In this document: one piece after another, positions 1 to 6,799 of the stretch
Numbering within the stretch: the stretch's first letter is position 1
How the letters are laid out: each line of letters starts with the position of its first letter
Source: Alphaproteobacteria bacterium
GTDB lineage: Bacteria > Pseudomonadota > Alphaproteobacteria > GCA-2731375
Length of the DNA stretch: 12,574 nucleotides
Assembly: GCA_030746295.1 (NCBI GenBank)
Contig: JASLMY010000145.1
Coordinates: 1 to 12,574 of the forward strand
Direction of reading: 5' to 3'
Program-made: the position numbers and the translations under genes
Notes under the pieces: generated by a model
Databases searched by the model: none
Told to the model about the DNA's origin: nothing
Seen by the model: only the letters and a program-made list of their open reading frames with translations

Positions 1-147
1 TCCAATGTCGCAGGAGCAAACGGCGACAAATCAGGTGCTGAAAATAGAGCAAGACTTGAGGAAAGAATGACTTTTGCCCAAATCGCAGAAGCTCAGGAAC
101 TCGCTCGCGAGTGTATGAAAAAGAAGTACAAGGGGTGTGAACGGTAG
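1..147 (+). CDS. Sel1-repeat-type protein, C-terminal fragment (5' end outside window)
   Basis: The first frame is open from base 1 to a TAG at 145-147, giving 48 residues of a C-terminus. It contains an ANGD...A..R..L motif, then RM.FAQIAEAQ.LA.EC and a lysine-rich end (KKKYKGC). This is the pattern that closes many proteobacterial Sel1-like repeat (TPR-related) proteins: a last helix-turn-helix repeat followed by a helix running into a basic, cysteine-containing tail. Such proteins are usually periplasmic or secreted scaffolds; the exact role is unknown. Base composition is clearly lower in GC than the genes to the right. Only the tail is visible, so repeat number and any signal peptide cannot be judged. 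Family assignment is by recognition of the tail pattern only. Confidence 0.65.
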   Translation, partial: SNVAGANGDKSGAENRARLEERMTFAQIAEAQELARECMKKKYKGCER

Positions 148-166
148 TTCACTCTCGGCTCGGCAC

Positions 167-1300
167 TCATCGCTGAATTTGACGATGCGATATGTGGATG
201 CGAATGCGAAGGCGATGCGGAAGGTGATGCACCTGGTTTGAGACCACGTGAGAAAAGGGCTCTAGATAACCGGTGGCAATTCCGGGTCCGCGAAAGCGGA
301 TGAGGCCGACCTCTCCGAAGCCGAGCGGCCGGTCGTCGCTATCCAGGATCTCCGCCTCGACGCCCGGCACCAAGCGACCGACGGCATCCGGATGGGCGTC
401 CTGGTCCGCTGGCGTCGCTGTCGTCAGGCAGCCTGTCTCGTTGCATCCGTAAAACACGATGAAGTTCGGATTGAGGCTTTCCCTCGCGGCACGACGCTGC
501 GAAGCCGTAACCGGCGCGCTGCCTATCCCTATGCCGCGCAAGTTTGGAAACAACGGCGCCTTGTCGGCGGCGTAATCCAAAAGTGGGCGCAAGAACGGAG
601 GAGTCAGCCTCAGATAGGTGATACGGTGTTCGTTGATCGTCGCCACCAGCGCTTCGCACGAGCCCGGATGATCGATCACCAGCGTCGCCCCCAGTTCCAG
701 GACCGCGAGGCAGACGTTGCGGCCGGTGGCGAAGCAAATAGGCAGGAGCGAAAGACAACGCTCGTCTTGGGTCCAGCCCTGGATCGGTATGATCCGCGAA
801 ACCCATTCCTGCTTCTCGGTATGACTGCGCAGTATCGTTTTCGGAACTCCCGTCGTGCCGGATGACTGGACCAGGGCTACCGGGTGATCGCCGCCCAACT
901 CGGGCGCCACGAACGAACGCGTCGCGGGCTGGCATAGCGCGGCGACGGTCAGCGGCACCGGCCCACCGATGGCGCCGCTCGGCGTCGTTTGGACGATTGC
1001 CTTGGCCGAATAGGGCGCCAACCTCTTCGCCACCGCCGCCGGCTGCATCGCGACATCGAAGGGCAACAGCACGGCGCCGACCCGTGCCAAGGCGCAGAGG
1101 ATGATCAGATGATTGGTGTTGTCCGGCAGCATGACGGCGACGACATCGCCGACACCGATCTCCGCCGCCTGTAAGTTGGCAGCGGCATTGTCGACGGCGG
1201 CGTCGAGTTCGCGATAGGTCAGGGTCCGCTGGCCTTCCTCGATCGCCGGATGGTCGGCACGATCGCGGGCGTGGGACTTCAATCTGTCGGTAGTGTTCAT
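167..1300 (-). pseudogene. Truncated AMP-forming acyl-CoA ligase/synthetase (C-terminal domain lost)
   Basis: This is the N-terminal part of an ANL-superfamily adenylate-forming enzyme, which activates a carboxylic acid with ATP and CoA. Visible motifs are the P-loop-like SSGTTGVPK (about residues 146-154), the A5 region FYGCNETG (about 283-290) and RFRGPGIATGY (about 335-345). Homology stops right after GYL, near position 257. The expected DGW..TGD motif, the hinge and the whole C-terminal domain with the catalytic lysine (roughly 120-150 residues) are absent. The last about 29 residues are a low-complexity His/Arg tail encoded by a GATGCG-rich stretch. ATG at 1300 is chosen because AAAGGTG lies just upstream; an in-frame GTG at 1306 is the alternative. 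CoA-ligase activity is unlikely, so I call it a pseudogene. The substrate cannot be told. Confidence 0.8.
184..231. repeat. Degenerate GATGCG hexamer cluster
   Basis: Five copies of GATGCG or a one-base variant (GATGCG at 184, 197 and 214; AATGCG at 203; GATGCA at 226) lie within 48 bases at irregular spacing. The cluster sits in the non-homologous tail of the truncated ligase frame, between the Sel1-type gene end and the point where ligase homology is lost. It may be a simple-sequence tract at a recombination junction. No function is evident. Confidence 0.45.
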
Positions 1301-1331
1301 GGTCACCTTTCAGCATGGACAGACACGTTTC

Positions 1332-1532
1332 TCAAACACTCCCTTCCGAACCCGATCCCGACCTATCGAGCTCCGAGCGGACGGCCTTGAACTTGCCACC
1401 GGGCGCCTTCGCGATCTCGTCCAGTTGGACGAACCATAGGGCAAAGGGATGGTCTGGTCGCCCGATCATCGTCCCGGTAATCCGCGCTTCATCGGCTTCG
1501 CTCAACAGCCGGGCGACGACCAGGTTCGGCCA
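1332..1532 (-). pseudogene. Unidentified coding remnant or small ORF
   Basis: Read leftward, the frame that ends in TGA at 1332-1334 is open for 66 codons back to 1532 and beyond. It has strong third-position GC bias and protein-like composition (for example WPNLVVARLL, then GRPDHPFALWF and LDEIAKAPGGKFKAV). No ATG or GTG start gives more than about 45 residues; a TTG at 1505 would give 57. It begins one base out of frame from the stop of the secreted-protein gene at 1534, so it could be a frameshifted extension of that gene, or the 3' remnant of a gene that lost its 5' end. It ends about 31 bases before the ligase start. I do not recognise the family. Coding status is inferred from codon bias alone. 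Confidence 0.3.
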
Positions 1533-1533
1533 G

Positions 1534-1965
1534 TCAGAGCCGTTCGAGCCGGAAGACGATGTCGATCGTGCGACTGTCTCGTTTGCCCCTGCCGAAGCCG
1601 AACTTCTGGATGTTGGTGGTGCCGATCAACTTCTTTTCCATGACCCCGTCGACCACGGCGCCGTCGAAGGGGATCGTCACCGTGTCCCATTCCGGCCCGG
1701 GCGTGACGGCCATGCGCCCCTTCACGGCATCGCCGGTCTTGGTGAAGGTGACGGCGAGATCGAAGCTGCCGTCACGAAGGTGGTAGACCCGCTCGCCCCG
1801 ACCGACCTCGATGGCGGCGTTGATGCTTCCCAGATGCCCCTCGTGGAAGCTGTCCGCCTCGATCCGGAGCCGCCAGGGCTCGTCGGCGCGAACCTCGAAG
1901 GCCGTCGCCGAGACGACCATCGGCATCAGAATCAGGGCGGCTAACGATTGTCTGCGTGACCACAT
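1534..1965 (-). CDS. Predicted secreted protein of unknown function, 143 aa
   Basis: The protein starts with a classical Sec signal peptide: basic MWSRR, a hydrophobic core (about residues 7-22) and a likely cleavage after VRA (residues 25-27). The mature part of about 116 residues is rich in alternating hydrophobic/polar segments (WRLRIEA, SFDLAVTF, VTIPFDGAVV, TIDIVFRLE), which suggests a beta-rich fold, possibly a small beta-barrel or sandwich. It has no cysteines and no lipobox. The ATG at 1965 is preferred over an in-frame start 33 bases upstream because GAGGAG lies 8 bases before it. It is downstream of the Rieske-ThDP gene on the same strand with a 98-base gap, so co-transcription is possible but not shown. 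I cannot name the family. Confidence 0.75.
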   Translation of the reverse strand: MWSRRQSLAALILMPMVVSATAFEVRADEPWRLRIEADSFHEGHLGSINAAIEVGRGERVYHLRDGSFDLAVTFTKTGDAVKGRMAVTPGPEWDTVTIPFDGAVVDGVMEKKLIGTTNIQKFGFGRGKRDSRTIDIVFRLERL

Positions 1966-2047
1966 CGGATTGACTCCTCGTTGGCCCCTCGCCTCCATCG
2001 CCCAGCATGTCGGCGGGTCGAGACGCGGTCAACCCCCAAATGGGTAC

Positions 2048-2061
2048 GCCCGTCGGCGGGC
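2048..2061 (-). terminator. Short GC hairpin just after the Rieske-ThDP stop codon
   Basis: GCCCG-TCGG-CGGGC is a perfect 5 bp stem with a 4-base loop, starting three bases beyond the stop codon at 2064. There is no T-tract in the direction of transcription, so it is at best a weak or Rho-assisted 3' end signal and may be chance in GC-rich DNA. Confidence 0.2.
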
Positions 2062-2063
2062 CC

Positions 2064-4034
2064 TCAGATGAGGTCCGGGTCGGTCGCGACTTCGACCAGG
2101 GCGGGGCCGTCGTGGCCGAGGGCTTCGGCGATGGTGCCGTCCAGCTCGCCGGCCTCGCTCACCCTCAGACCCTTGCCGCCGCAAAGCCGCGCGAAAGAGG
2201 CGAAGGAGGGGTTGTGGACGTCGGTCTCCCAGACCGGCCATTCGCCGGCCCGCTGCTCCTTCGAGATCTTGCCGAGCTCGTTGTTGTTCAGCAGCACGTG
2301 GGTGATGTCCATGCCGTGCTTGACAGCGGTGGTGAACTCCATCGCGTACTGGCCGAAACCGCCGTCGCCCGAGACCGAGATCACCTTCCGGCCCGAGAAT
2401 TCTTCAAGGTCCTGGGTCGCCGCCCAGGCGCCCATGGCCGCCGGAAGGCCGAAGCCGATGGAGCCGAGATAGCCCGACATCAACACGCGCTGGCCGGCGG
2501 ATTCGAAATAGCGGCCGAAGGAGTAGGTGTTGTTGCCGACGTCAACGGCGATGATGGCGTCCTCGGGTGCTTGGCGGGCCAGTGCGGCGAAGACCGCGGC
2601 CGACGGCACGCCCTGGCCCCGCTGTTCTGTCAGGCGGCTTTCCTTCTCTGCCCGCCAGATCCGCCAGCGCTCGGCCAGCTCGGCGATCTGGTCGGGAACG
2701 TCCGGACGGCCGTCGAGCCGCGCGCCGATCAGCCGTGCGAACTCGCCGATCTCACCCCAGATCGGCAGCGTGACGGGATGGAACTTGCCGAGCTGCATCC
2801 GCTCGAAGTCGACCTGGATGATCGGCTTGGCGCGCTCGATGCCGGTGTGGTTGGCGAAGGAGGTGCCGAGGCTGATCAGGAGGTCGGCCTCGTTCATGAA
2901 CCAGCTCGCGATCGGCGTGCCGGAACGGCCGAGCACGCCGGCTGCGTTGGCATGGCCGTCGGGGATCAACCCCTTGCCCTTGAAGGTGGTCAGCACCGGG
3001 GCGCGGAGCTCTTCGGCGAGGGCGATCACCGCGTCGGCTGCCTCGCGGGCGCCGTAGCCGACGACGATGACCGGGCGCTTGGCGGTGCCGATCATCTCCA
3101 GCGTCTTGTCGATTTCCGCCTCGCCCGGCATCACCACCGGGCGGCCCATGCGGCCCTCGGGTCCCTGGGCGGCGGCTTCGGACGGCAAGGTCTGGACATC
3201 GTCGGGAAAGATCAAGTGGCTGACGTCGCGCTCCACCAGCGCGGTCTTGCAGGCAAGAGACATCAGCTCGGCATGGTTCGAGGTCGACAGCACCGGCTGG
3301 GAGAAACGCGAGACGGCCGCGAAGGCCGAGCCGAGGTCGATGTCCTGGAAGGCGCCGGGGCCGAAGACCTGGGTTTGGACCTGCCCGGTCAGCGCCAGTA
3401 CCGGGGCGCGGTCGACCTTGGCGTCCCATAGCCCGGTCAGGAGGTTGGTGGCGCCAGGGCCGGCGATCGTCAGGCAAGCGGCGGGCCGGCCCGTCAGCTT
3501 GCCGTAGGCGGAGGCGGCGAAGGCGGCCGCACCCTCGTGGCGGATACCGACATAGTCGATCTCGCCGGCCACGACCCGCCGGCGGATCGCGTCGGCGAGC
3601 CCGAGATTGGAATGACCGACCATTCCGAAGACGCGGCGCACACCCCAGGCGACCATGGTCTCGGCCATGACGTCGGCGACGGTGCGGGCCACGGCCGGCG
3701 CCGGCTCGAGGCCGACGTAGATGCCGTCATCGCGCAGCTCCACCGGGTACATCTTCTGGCCCGAGTCTTCATGGCCGCCCGGCGGCTTGCCGGTCAGGGG
3801 GTCGAAGTCCCAGCCATGCCAGGGGCAGCGGATCCAACATTGGCCGTCGGTCCCGGTCTCGATCGAGCCTTCACCGAGCGGCCCGCCCTGGTGCGGGCAG
3901 CGGTTGTCCATGGTGGACCACTGGCCCTCGAAATGGGCGAGGCAGAGCGAGGTCGTGCCCGCCGTCGCCGTCTTGACCCGCCCCTCGGGCAGCTCGGCTG
4001 CCTCCGCCACCTTGATCCAATCGAGCGTCGTCAT
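2064..4034 (-). CDS. Rieske [2Fe-2S] domain fused to pyruvate-oxidase-like ThDP-dependent enzyme, 656 aa
   Basis: Residues 1-110 form a Rieske ferredoxin-like domain with both ligand boxes: CPHQGGPLGEG (C46, H48) and CPWHGWDF (C70, H73). Residues from about 115 to 656 form a three-domain ThDP enzyme of the acetolactate synthase/pyruvate oxidase family. The PYR domain has the catalytic glutamate in RHEGAAAFA (E167) and the AGPGATN loop. A central domain spans about 300-440. The PP domain carries the Mg/ThDP motif GDGGFGQ (G556-D557-G558) ending in NNNELG (583-588). GPGAFQDIDL and ERDVSHLIFPDDV are most like quinone-linked pyruvate oxidases (PoxB type). Family knowledge implies decarboxylation of a 2-oxoacid; the Rieske domain could take electrons from the ThDP intermediate or flavin, which is inference. 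ATG at 4034 is chosen because the Rieske fold begins there and GAGGA precedes it; the open frame runs 59 codons further up without domain homology. It is divergent from the alcohol dehydrogenase. It could alternatively act as a synthase or lyase. Confidence 0.9.
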   Translation of the reverse strand: MTTLDWIKVAEAAELPEGRVKTATAGTTSLCLAHFEGQWSTMDNRCPHQGGPLGEGSIETGTDGQCWIRCPWHGWDFDPLTGKPPGGHEDSGQKMYPVELRDDGIYVGLEPAPAVARTVADVMAETMVAWGVRRVFGMVGHSNLGLADAIRRRVVAGEIDYVGIRHEGAAAFAASAYGKLTGRPAACLTIAGPGATNLLTGLWDAKVDRAPVLALTGQVQTQVFGPGAFQDIDLGSAFAAVSRFSQPVLSTSNHAELMSLACKTALVERDVSHLIFPDDVQTLPSEAAAQGPEGRMGRPVVMPGEAEIDKTLEMIGTAKRPVIVVGYGAREAADAVIALAEELRAPVLTTFKGKGLIPDGHANAAGVLGRSGTPIASWFMNEADLLISLGTSFANHTGIERAKPIIQVDFERMQLGKFHPVTLPIWGEIGEFARLIGARLDGRPDVPDQIAELAERWRIWRAEKESRLTEQRGQGVPSAAVFAALARQAPEDAIIAVDVGNNTYSFGRYFESAGQRVLMSGYLGSIGFGLPAAMGAWAATQDLEEFSGRKVISVSGDGGFGQYAMEFTTAVKHGMDITHVLLNNNELGKISKEQRAGEWPVWETDVHNPSFASFARLCGGKGLRVSEAGELDGTIAEALGHDGPALVEVATDPDLI

Positions 4035-4237
4035 CGTCCTCGTACCCTTGGCTGCTCCGCCTCTGTCATCGATGCTACGCCGCATGCCGAGGTTGCGGAA
4101 CAATCCGGACCTCGCCCATTTGATGCCGGTCGTCTGGGGGCGGACCCTCAGGGAGGCCGTGCCGCCATTGGCAACCGTGCCCGCTTCGGCGATAGTCTTG
4201 TCACAAGACAAGACAAAGCAACGGAGGGAACAGACCC
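4035..4237. promoter_or_regulatory. Divergent intergenic region between Rieske-ThDP gene and alcohol dehydrogenase
   Basis: These 203 bases separate two outward-facing genes and must hold both promoters if neither is read through from outside. No convincing -35/-10 pair stands out in this GC-rich DNA. The region holds a perfect palindrome near the dehydrogenase (separate entry). A strong GGAGGG Shine-Dalgarno lies about 9 bases before the dehydrogenase ATG. Confidence 0.5.
4195..4209. promoter_or_regulatory. Candidate operator palindrome upstream of the alcohol dehydrogenase
   Basis: GTCTTGT-C-ACAAGAC is a perfect 7 bp inverted repeat around a single base, 28 bases before the ATG at 4238. 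It overlaps a short direct repeat (ACAAGACAAGACAA). Size and symmetry fit a dimeric repressor or activator site in a divergent promoter region. No regulator gene lies nearby in this window, so the binding protein is unknown. Confidence 0.4.
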
Positions 4238-5329
4238 ATGAAGGCCGCGGTCCTATACGAAGTCAACCAGCCGCTCGTCATCGAGGAGATCAGCGCCAAG
4301 AAGCCGAAAGCGCACGAGGTCCTGATCCGCACCGCCGTCGCCGGCCTCTGCCACTCGGACCTGCACTTCATGGAAGGGCTCTACCCGCACCCGTTGCCGG
4401 TGGTGCTGGGCCACGAATCCGCCGGCATTGTCGAGGCGGTAGGCTCGGAGGTGACCTATGTGCAGCCGGGTGACCATGTGGTCACCTGCCTCTCGGTCTT
4501 CTGCGGCACCTGCGAGAACTGCACCACCGGCCGGCCCAACCTCTGCCTCGACACCGACGTCAAGATGCCGCCGGGCAAGGCCGAGCGCCTGGAGTGGGAG
4601 AAGCCCGAGCAGCTGCACACCTTCGCAAACCTGTCGTCCTTTGCCGAGCAGATGCTGCTGCACGAGAACGCGGTGGTGAAGATCCGCAAGGACATGCCGC
4701 TCGACCGGGCGGCGATGATCGGCTGCGGCGTCATCACCGGCTTCGGCGCCGCGGTCAACACCGCCAAGGTGGCGATGGGCGAGACCGTGGCCGTGATCGG
4801 ATGCGGCGGCGTCGGTATGGCGGCGATCAACGGCGCTTACGTCGCCGGTGCCGGCCGCGTCATCGCCGTCGACACCAATCCCGTCAAGCTGCAACTGGCG
4901 ACCAAGCTCGGCGCCACCGACCTCGTCAACCCGAACGACGGCGATCCGGTCGAGCAGATCATGGAGATGACCGGCGGCGGCGTGCATCACGCCATCGAGT
5001 GCCTGGGCCTGAAGCTGACCGCCGAGCAGTCATTCCGGATGCTGGCGATCGGCGGCACTGCCACCATCGTCGGCATGGTCCCCTTCGGCGAGATGATCGA
5101 GGTGCACGGCGCAGACTTCCTGCGCGAGCGCAAGATCCAGGGCTCTTCGATGGGCTCGAACCGCTTCCGGGTCGACATGCCACGCCTCGTCGAGCTCTAC
5201 ATGCAGGGCCGTCTGCACCTCGACGACTGGATCTCGAACACGATCAAGCTCGAAGAGATCAACGAGGGCTTCCAGGCGATGAAGGAAGGCAAGGTCGTCC
5301 GCTCCGTCATCGACTTCGGCGCCGTTTAG
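4238..5329 (+). CDS. Zinc-dependent alcohol dehydrogenase (MDR family), 363 aa
   Basis: This is a complete medium-chain dehydrogenase that interconverts an alcohol and an aldehyde with NAD(H). Catalytic zinc ligands are C38 (in GLCHSD), H59 with E60 (GHESAG) and C163 (GCGVITG). The structural zinc loop is present as C89-x2-C92-x2-C95-x7-C103. The Rossmann motif GCGGVG is at 188-193, and D212 in AVDTNP at the end of the second strand points to NAD rather than NADP. The loop after the structural zinc and SSFAEQMLLHE resemble the class III/aryl-alcohol type group more than short yeast-type enzymes, but substrate cannot be fixed. The start is supported by GGAGGG 9 bases upstream. It stands alone on this strand and diverges from the Rieske-ThDP gene, so it may act on an aldehyde or alcohol made or used by that enzyme (inference). 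Confidence 0.93.
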   Translation: MKAAVLYEVNQPLVIEEISAKKPKAHEVLIRTAVAGLCHSDLHFMEGLYPHPLPVVLGHESAGIVEAVGSEVTYVQPGDHVVTCLSVFCGTCENCTTGRPNLCLDTDVKMPPGKAERLEWEKPEQLHTFANLSSFAEQMLLHENAVVKIRKDMPLDRAAMIGCGVITGFGAAVNTAKVAMGETVAVIGCGGVGMAAINGAYVAGAGRVIAVDTNPVKLQLATKLGATDLVNPNDGDPVEQIMEMTGGGVHHAIECLGLKLTAEQSFRMLAIGGTATIVGMVPFGEMIEVHGADFLRERKIQGSSMGSNRFRVDMPRLVELYMQGRLHLDDWISNTIKLEEINEGFQAMKEGKVVRSVIDFGAV

Positions 5330-5360
5330 CGGGGGTCTGGCCTACAACATTCCCGGCAGC

Positions 5361-5443
5361 GTCATCGCGAGCAGAGCGAAGCGATCCAGGCTGGGAATCC
5401 AAGGCACTGGATCGCTTCGTCGGCTTCGCCTTCTCGCGATGAC
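5361..5443. repeat. Palindromic intergenic repeat (GTCATCGCGAG...CTCGCGATGAC)
   Basis: A long imperfect inverted repeat. Outer arms of 11 bp (5361-5371 with 5433-5443) and inner arms of 13 bp (5377-5389 with 5407-5419) match perfectly, around a 17-base loop; the left arm has a 5-base and the right arm a 13-base unmatched segment. The sequence belongs to the widely dispersed type whose consensus resembles GTCATTGCGAGC...GAAGCAATCCAG, seen in intergenic regions of many bacteria (recalled, not searched). It lies between the converging ends of the alcohol dehydrogenase and the cupin operon, where its RNA hairpin could serve both as a 3' end stabiliser or terminator. Confidence 0.75.
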
Positions 5444-5491
5444 CGCGCGGGAGCCAGTCCGATCGTTATATGTCTGAGGCGCCGAGCGGCT

Positions 5492-5911
5492 CTATCCCGC
5501 CGGCGGGTCGCAAGGCTCGGTGCCCATGTCGGCGGGGACCGAGATCTCGATGAGCTCGAAGCTGTCGGAGGTGGCGATTTCGTTGTGTGGTGTGTCGCCC
5601 GGGATATAAAGGGAATCCCCGGCCTCGACGCGCACCGTCTTGCCGCCGGCGAATTCCAGGTCGACCCAGCCGTCGAGCATGTAGACGAACTGGCCCTCGC
5701 AGAGGTGGACGTGCCAACCGGTCGGGGCCGACAATCCCTGCGATGCCGAGGTCACCTGGGCCCGGATCTTGCCGCCGCTGGCTTGCGTGACGCCTAGCTC
5801 GCGGTACTTCATCCACTCACGGCGGCCCGGGACATAGGTGGCCTCGCCCTTCTTGGCGATGATGACGGCGTCGGCCGAGGTCTCGGCTTGCGTGACAGCG
5901 CTATCGGTCAT
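5492..5911 (-). CDS. Small cupin-domain protein, 139 aa
   Basis: A single-domain Cupin_2-type beta-barrel. Motif 1 is GWHVHLCEGQFVYMLDGW (residues 65-82) with metal-ligand histidines H67 and H69; Q74 appears to sit where many cupins have glutamate. Motif 2 is GDSLYIPGDTPHNEI (98-112) with H109. It probably binds one metal ion in the cytoplasm; no signal peptide is present. It is the last gene of the leftward carboxylase operon, 58 bases after the crotonase at 5970. The ATG at 5911 is preceded by GGGGAG about 6 bases away, and the open frame upstream of it is the antisense of the neighbour. Possible roles are a metal-dependent isomerase or dioxygenase, or a small-molecule sensor; nothing visible decides between them. 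Confidence 0.85.
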   Translation of the reverse strand: MTDSAVTQAETSADAVIIAKKGEATYVPGRREWMKYRELGVTQASGGKIRAQVTSASQGLSAPTGWHVHLCEGQFVYMLDGWVDLEFAGGKTVRVEAGDSLYIPGDTPHNEIATSDSFELIEISVPADMGTEPCDPPAG

Positions 5912-5969
5912 GGTGGTCTCCCCTGCTTCCCCATTGTCAGAGGCATGGTAGGGGCCACCTGGGTAAGCC

Positions 5970-6776
5970 TCAACCCTTGGCGCCGAGGAAGGCGCCCAAG
6001 CGCTCGCGGTGCTCGGCCCCGCGGAAGTTGTAGTTCTGCGCGATCGCCTCGTAGTCGAGGCAGGCCTCGAGGGGCATGTTTTCGCCCCGCACCAGGCCCA
6101 GCTTGGTGGTCGCGGCGGCACGGCGCGGATAGGCCTCGGCGATCTGCCGGGCGATGGTCTCGGCCGCGGGCCGCAGTTCATCGGCTGCCACCACATCGGT
6201 GAAGAGGCCGAGATCACGACCCTCCCCGGCCGTGACCGTGGCGCCGGTCAGGATCAGGTGCGCCGCGCGCATCTGGCCGACCAAGCGTGGCAGCAGGTAG
6301 GTGCAGCCCATGTCGGTGCCGGCAGCACCGATCCGCCCGAAGGCGAAGTAATAGCTCGCCTTGTCCGAGGCGATGGCAATGTCGCATGCCATGGCCAAGG
6401 CCGCCCCGCCGCCGACCGCAGGTCCGTTGACGGCGGCGATGATCGGCAGGTCGTGGCTGCGCATGCGCTGGATCACCCGGTTAAAGCCGCGGATCAGTTG
6501 CAGTTGCCACTCCATGTCGATGTCGCCGGTGGCGGAGAGGATGCGCTTCAAGTCGGCGCCGCCGCAGAAGACCGGCCCGTTGCCGGTCAGGATGATGGCC
6601 CGGCAGTCCATATCGGCCTCCAGCCGGTCGAGCGCCGCCGTCATCTCGGCAGCCAAGTTCACGCCGATCGGGTTGCGCTCGGCGGGCCGGTTCAAGGTGA
6701 TGCGGCCGATGCCGTCGTCGACCTCGACCAGGACTTCCGGCTCGTCGGCGAGGGCGCTTTCCGATGTGCTGCTCAT
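5970..6776 (-). CDS. Crotonase-fold enoyl-CoA hydratase/isomerase, 268 aa
   Basis: A complete crotonase-superfamily enzyme of normal length. The CoA-binding oxyanion hole is visible as FCGGADLK (70-77) and NGPAVGGGAALAMACD (117-132). The first catalytic glutamate of enoyl-CoA hydratase is replaced by A126, and the second (the PE of the hydratase motif) by R148 in FGRIG. An aspartate is present at D155 in AAGTDMGCTYLLPRLVG, the place where isomerase-type members (PaaG, dienoyl-CoA isomerase) carry their acidic catalyst. I therefore favour a double-bond isomerase or another reaction over classic hydration; this is inferred from alignment by eye. ATG at 6776 is preferred (AGAGGA about 9 bases upstream); an ATG at 6785 lies too close to the same site. 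It follows the other crotonase gene with a 23-base gap in the same operon. Confidence 0.88.
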   Translation of the reverse strand: MSSTSESALADEPEVLVEVDDGIGRITLNRPAERNPIGVNLAAEMTAALDRLEADMDCRAIILTGNGPVFCGGADLKRILSATGDIDMEWQLQLIRGFNRVIQRMRSHDLPIIAAVNGPAVGGGAALAMACDIAIASDKASYYFAFGRIGAAGTDMGCTYLLPRLVGQMRAAHLILTGATVTAGEGRDLGLFTDVVAADELRPAAETIARQIAEAYPRRAAATTKLGLVRGENMPLEACLDYEAIAQNYNFRGAEHRERLGAFLGAKG

Positions 6777-6799
6777 GATCTCCATTCCTCTCGTTCGGT

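Noticed and set aside
1315..1944. 209-codon + strand frame opposite the secreted protein
   Set aside because: No family signal; the minus strand has a signal peptide, Shine-Dalgarno and coherent protein there.
2007..3431. Long open frame of 474 codons on the + strand
   Set aside because: It is antisense to the ThDP domain, whose motifs are unmistakable; the product is Gly/Ala/Arg/Asp/His-biased with no recognisable motif, typical of antisense frames in GC-rich genes.
4035..4211. Upstream extension of the Rieske-ThDP protein by 59 residues
   Set aside because: The added residues show no homology or targeting signal, and a ribosome-binding site precedes the ATG at 4034.
5466..5816. 116-codon frame overlapping the cupin on the same strand
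   Set aside because: Arg/Pro/Gly-rich, no motif; the cupin frame has both cupin motifs.
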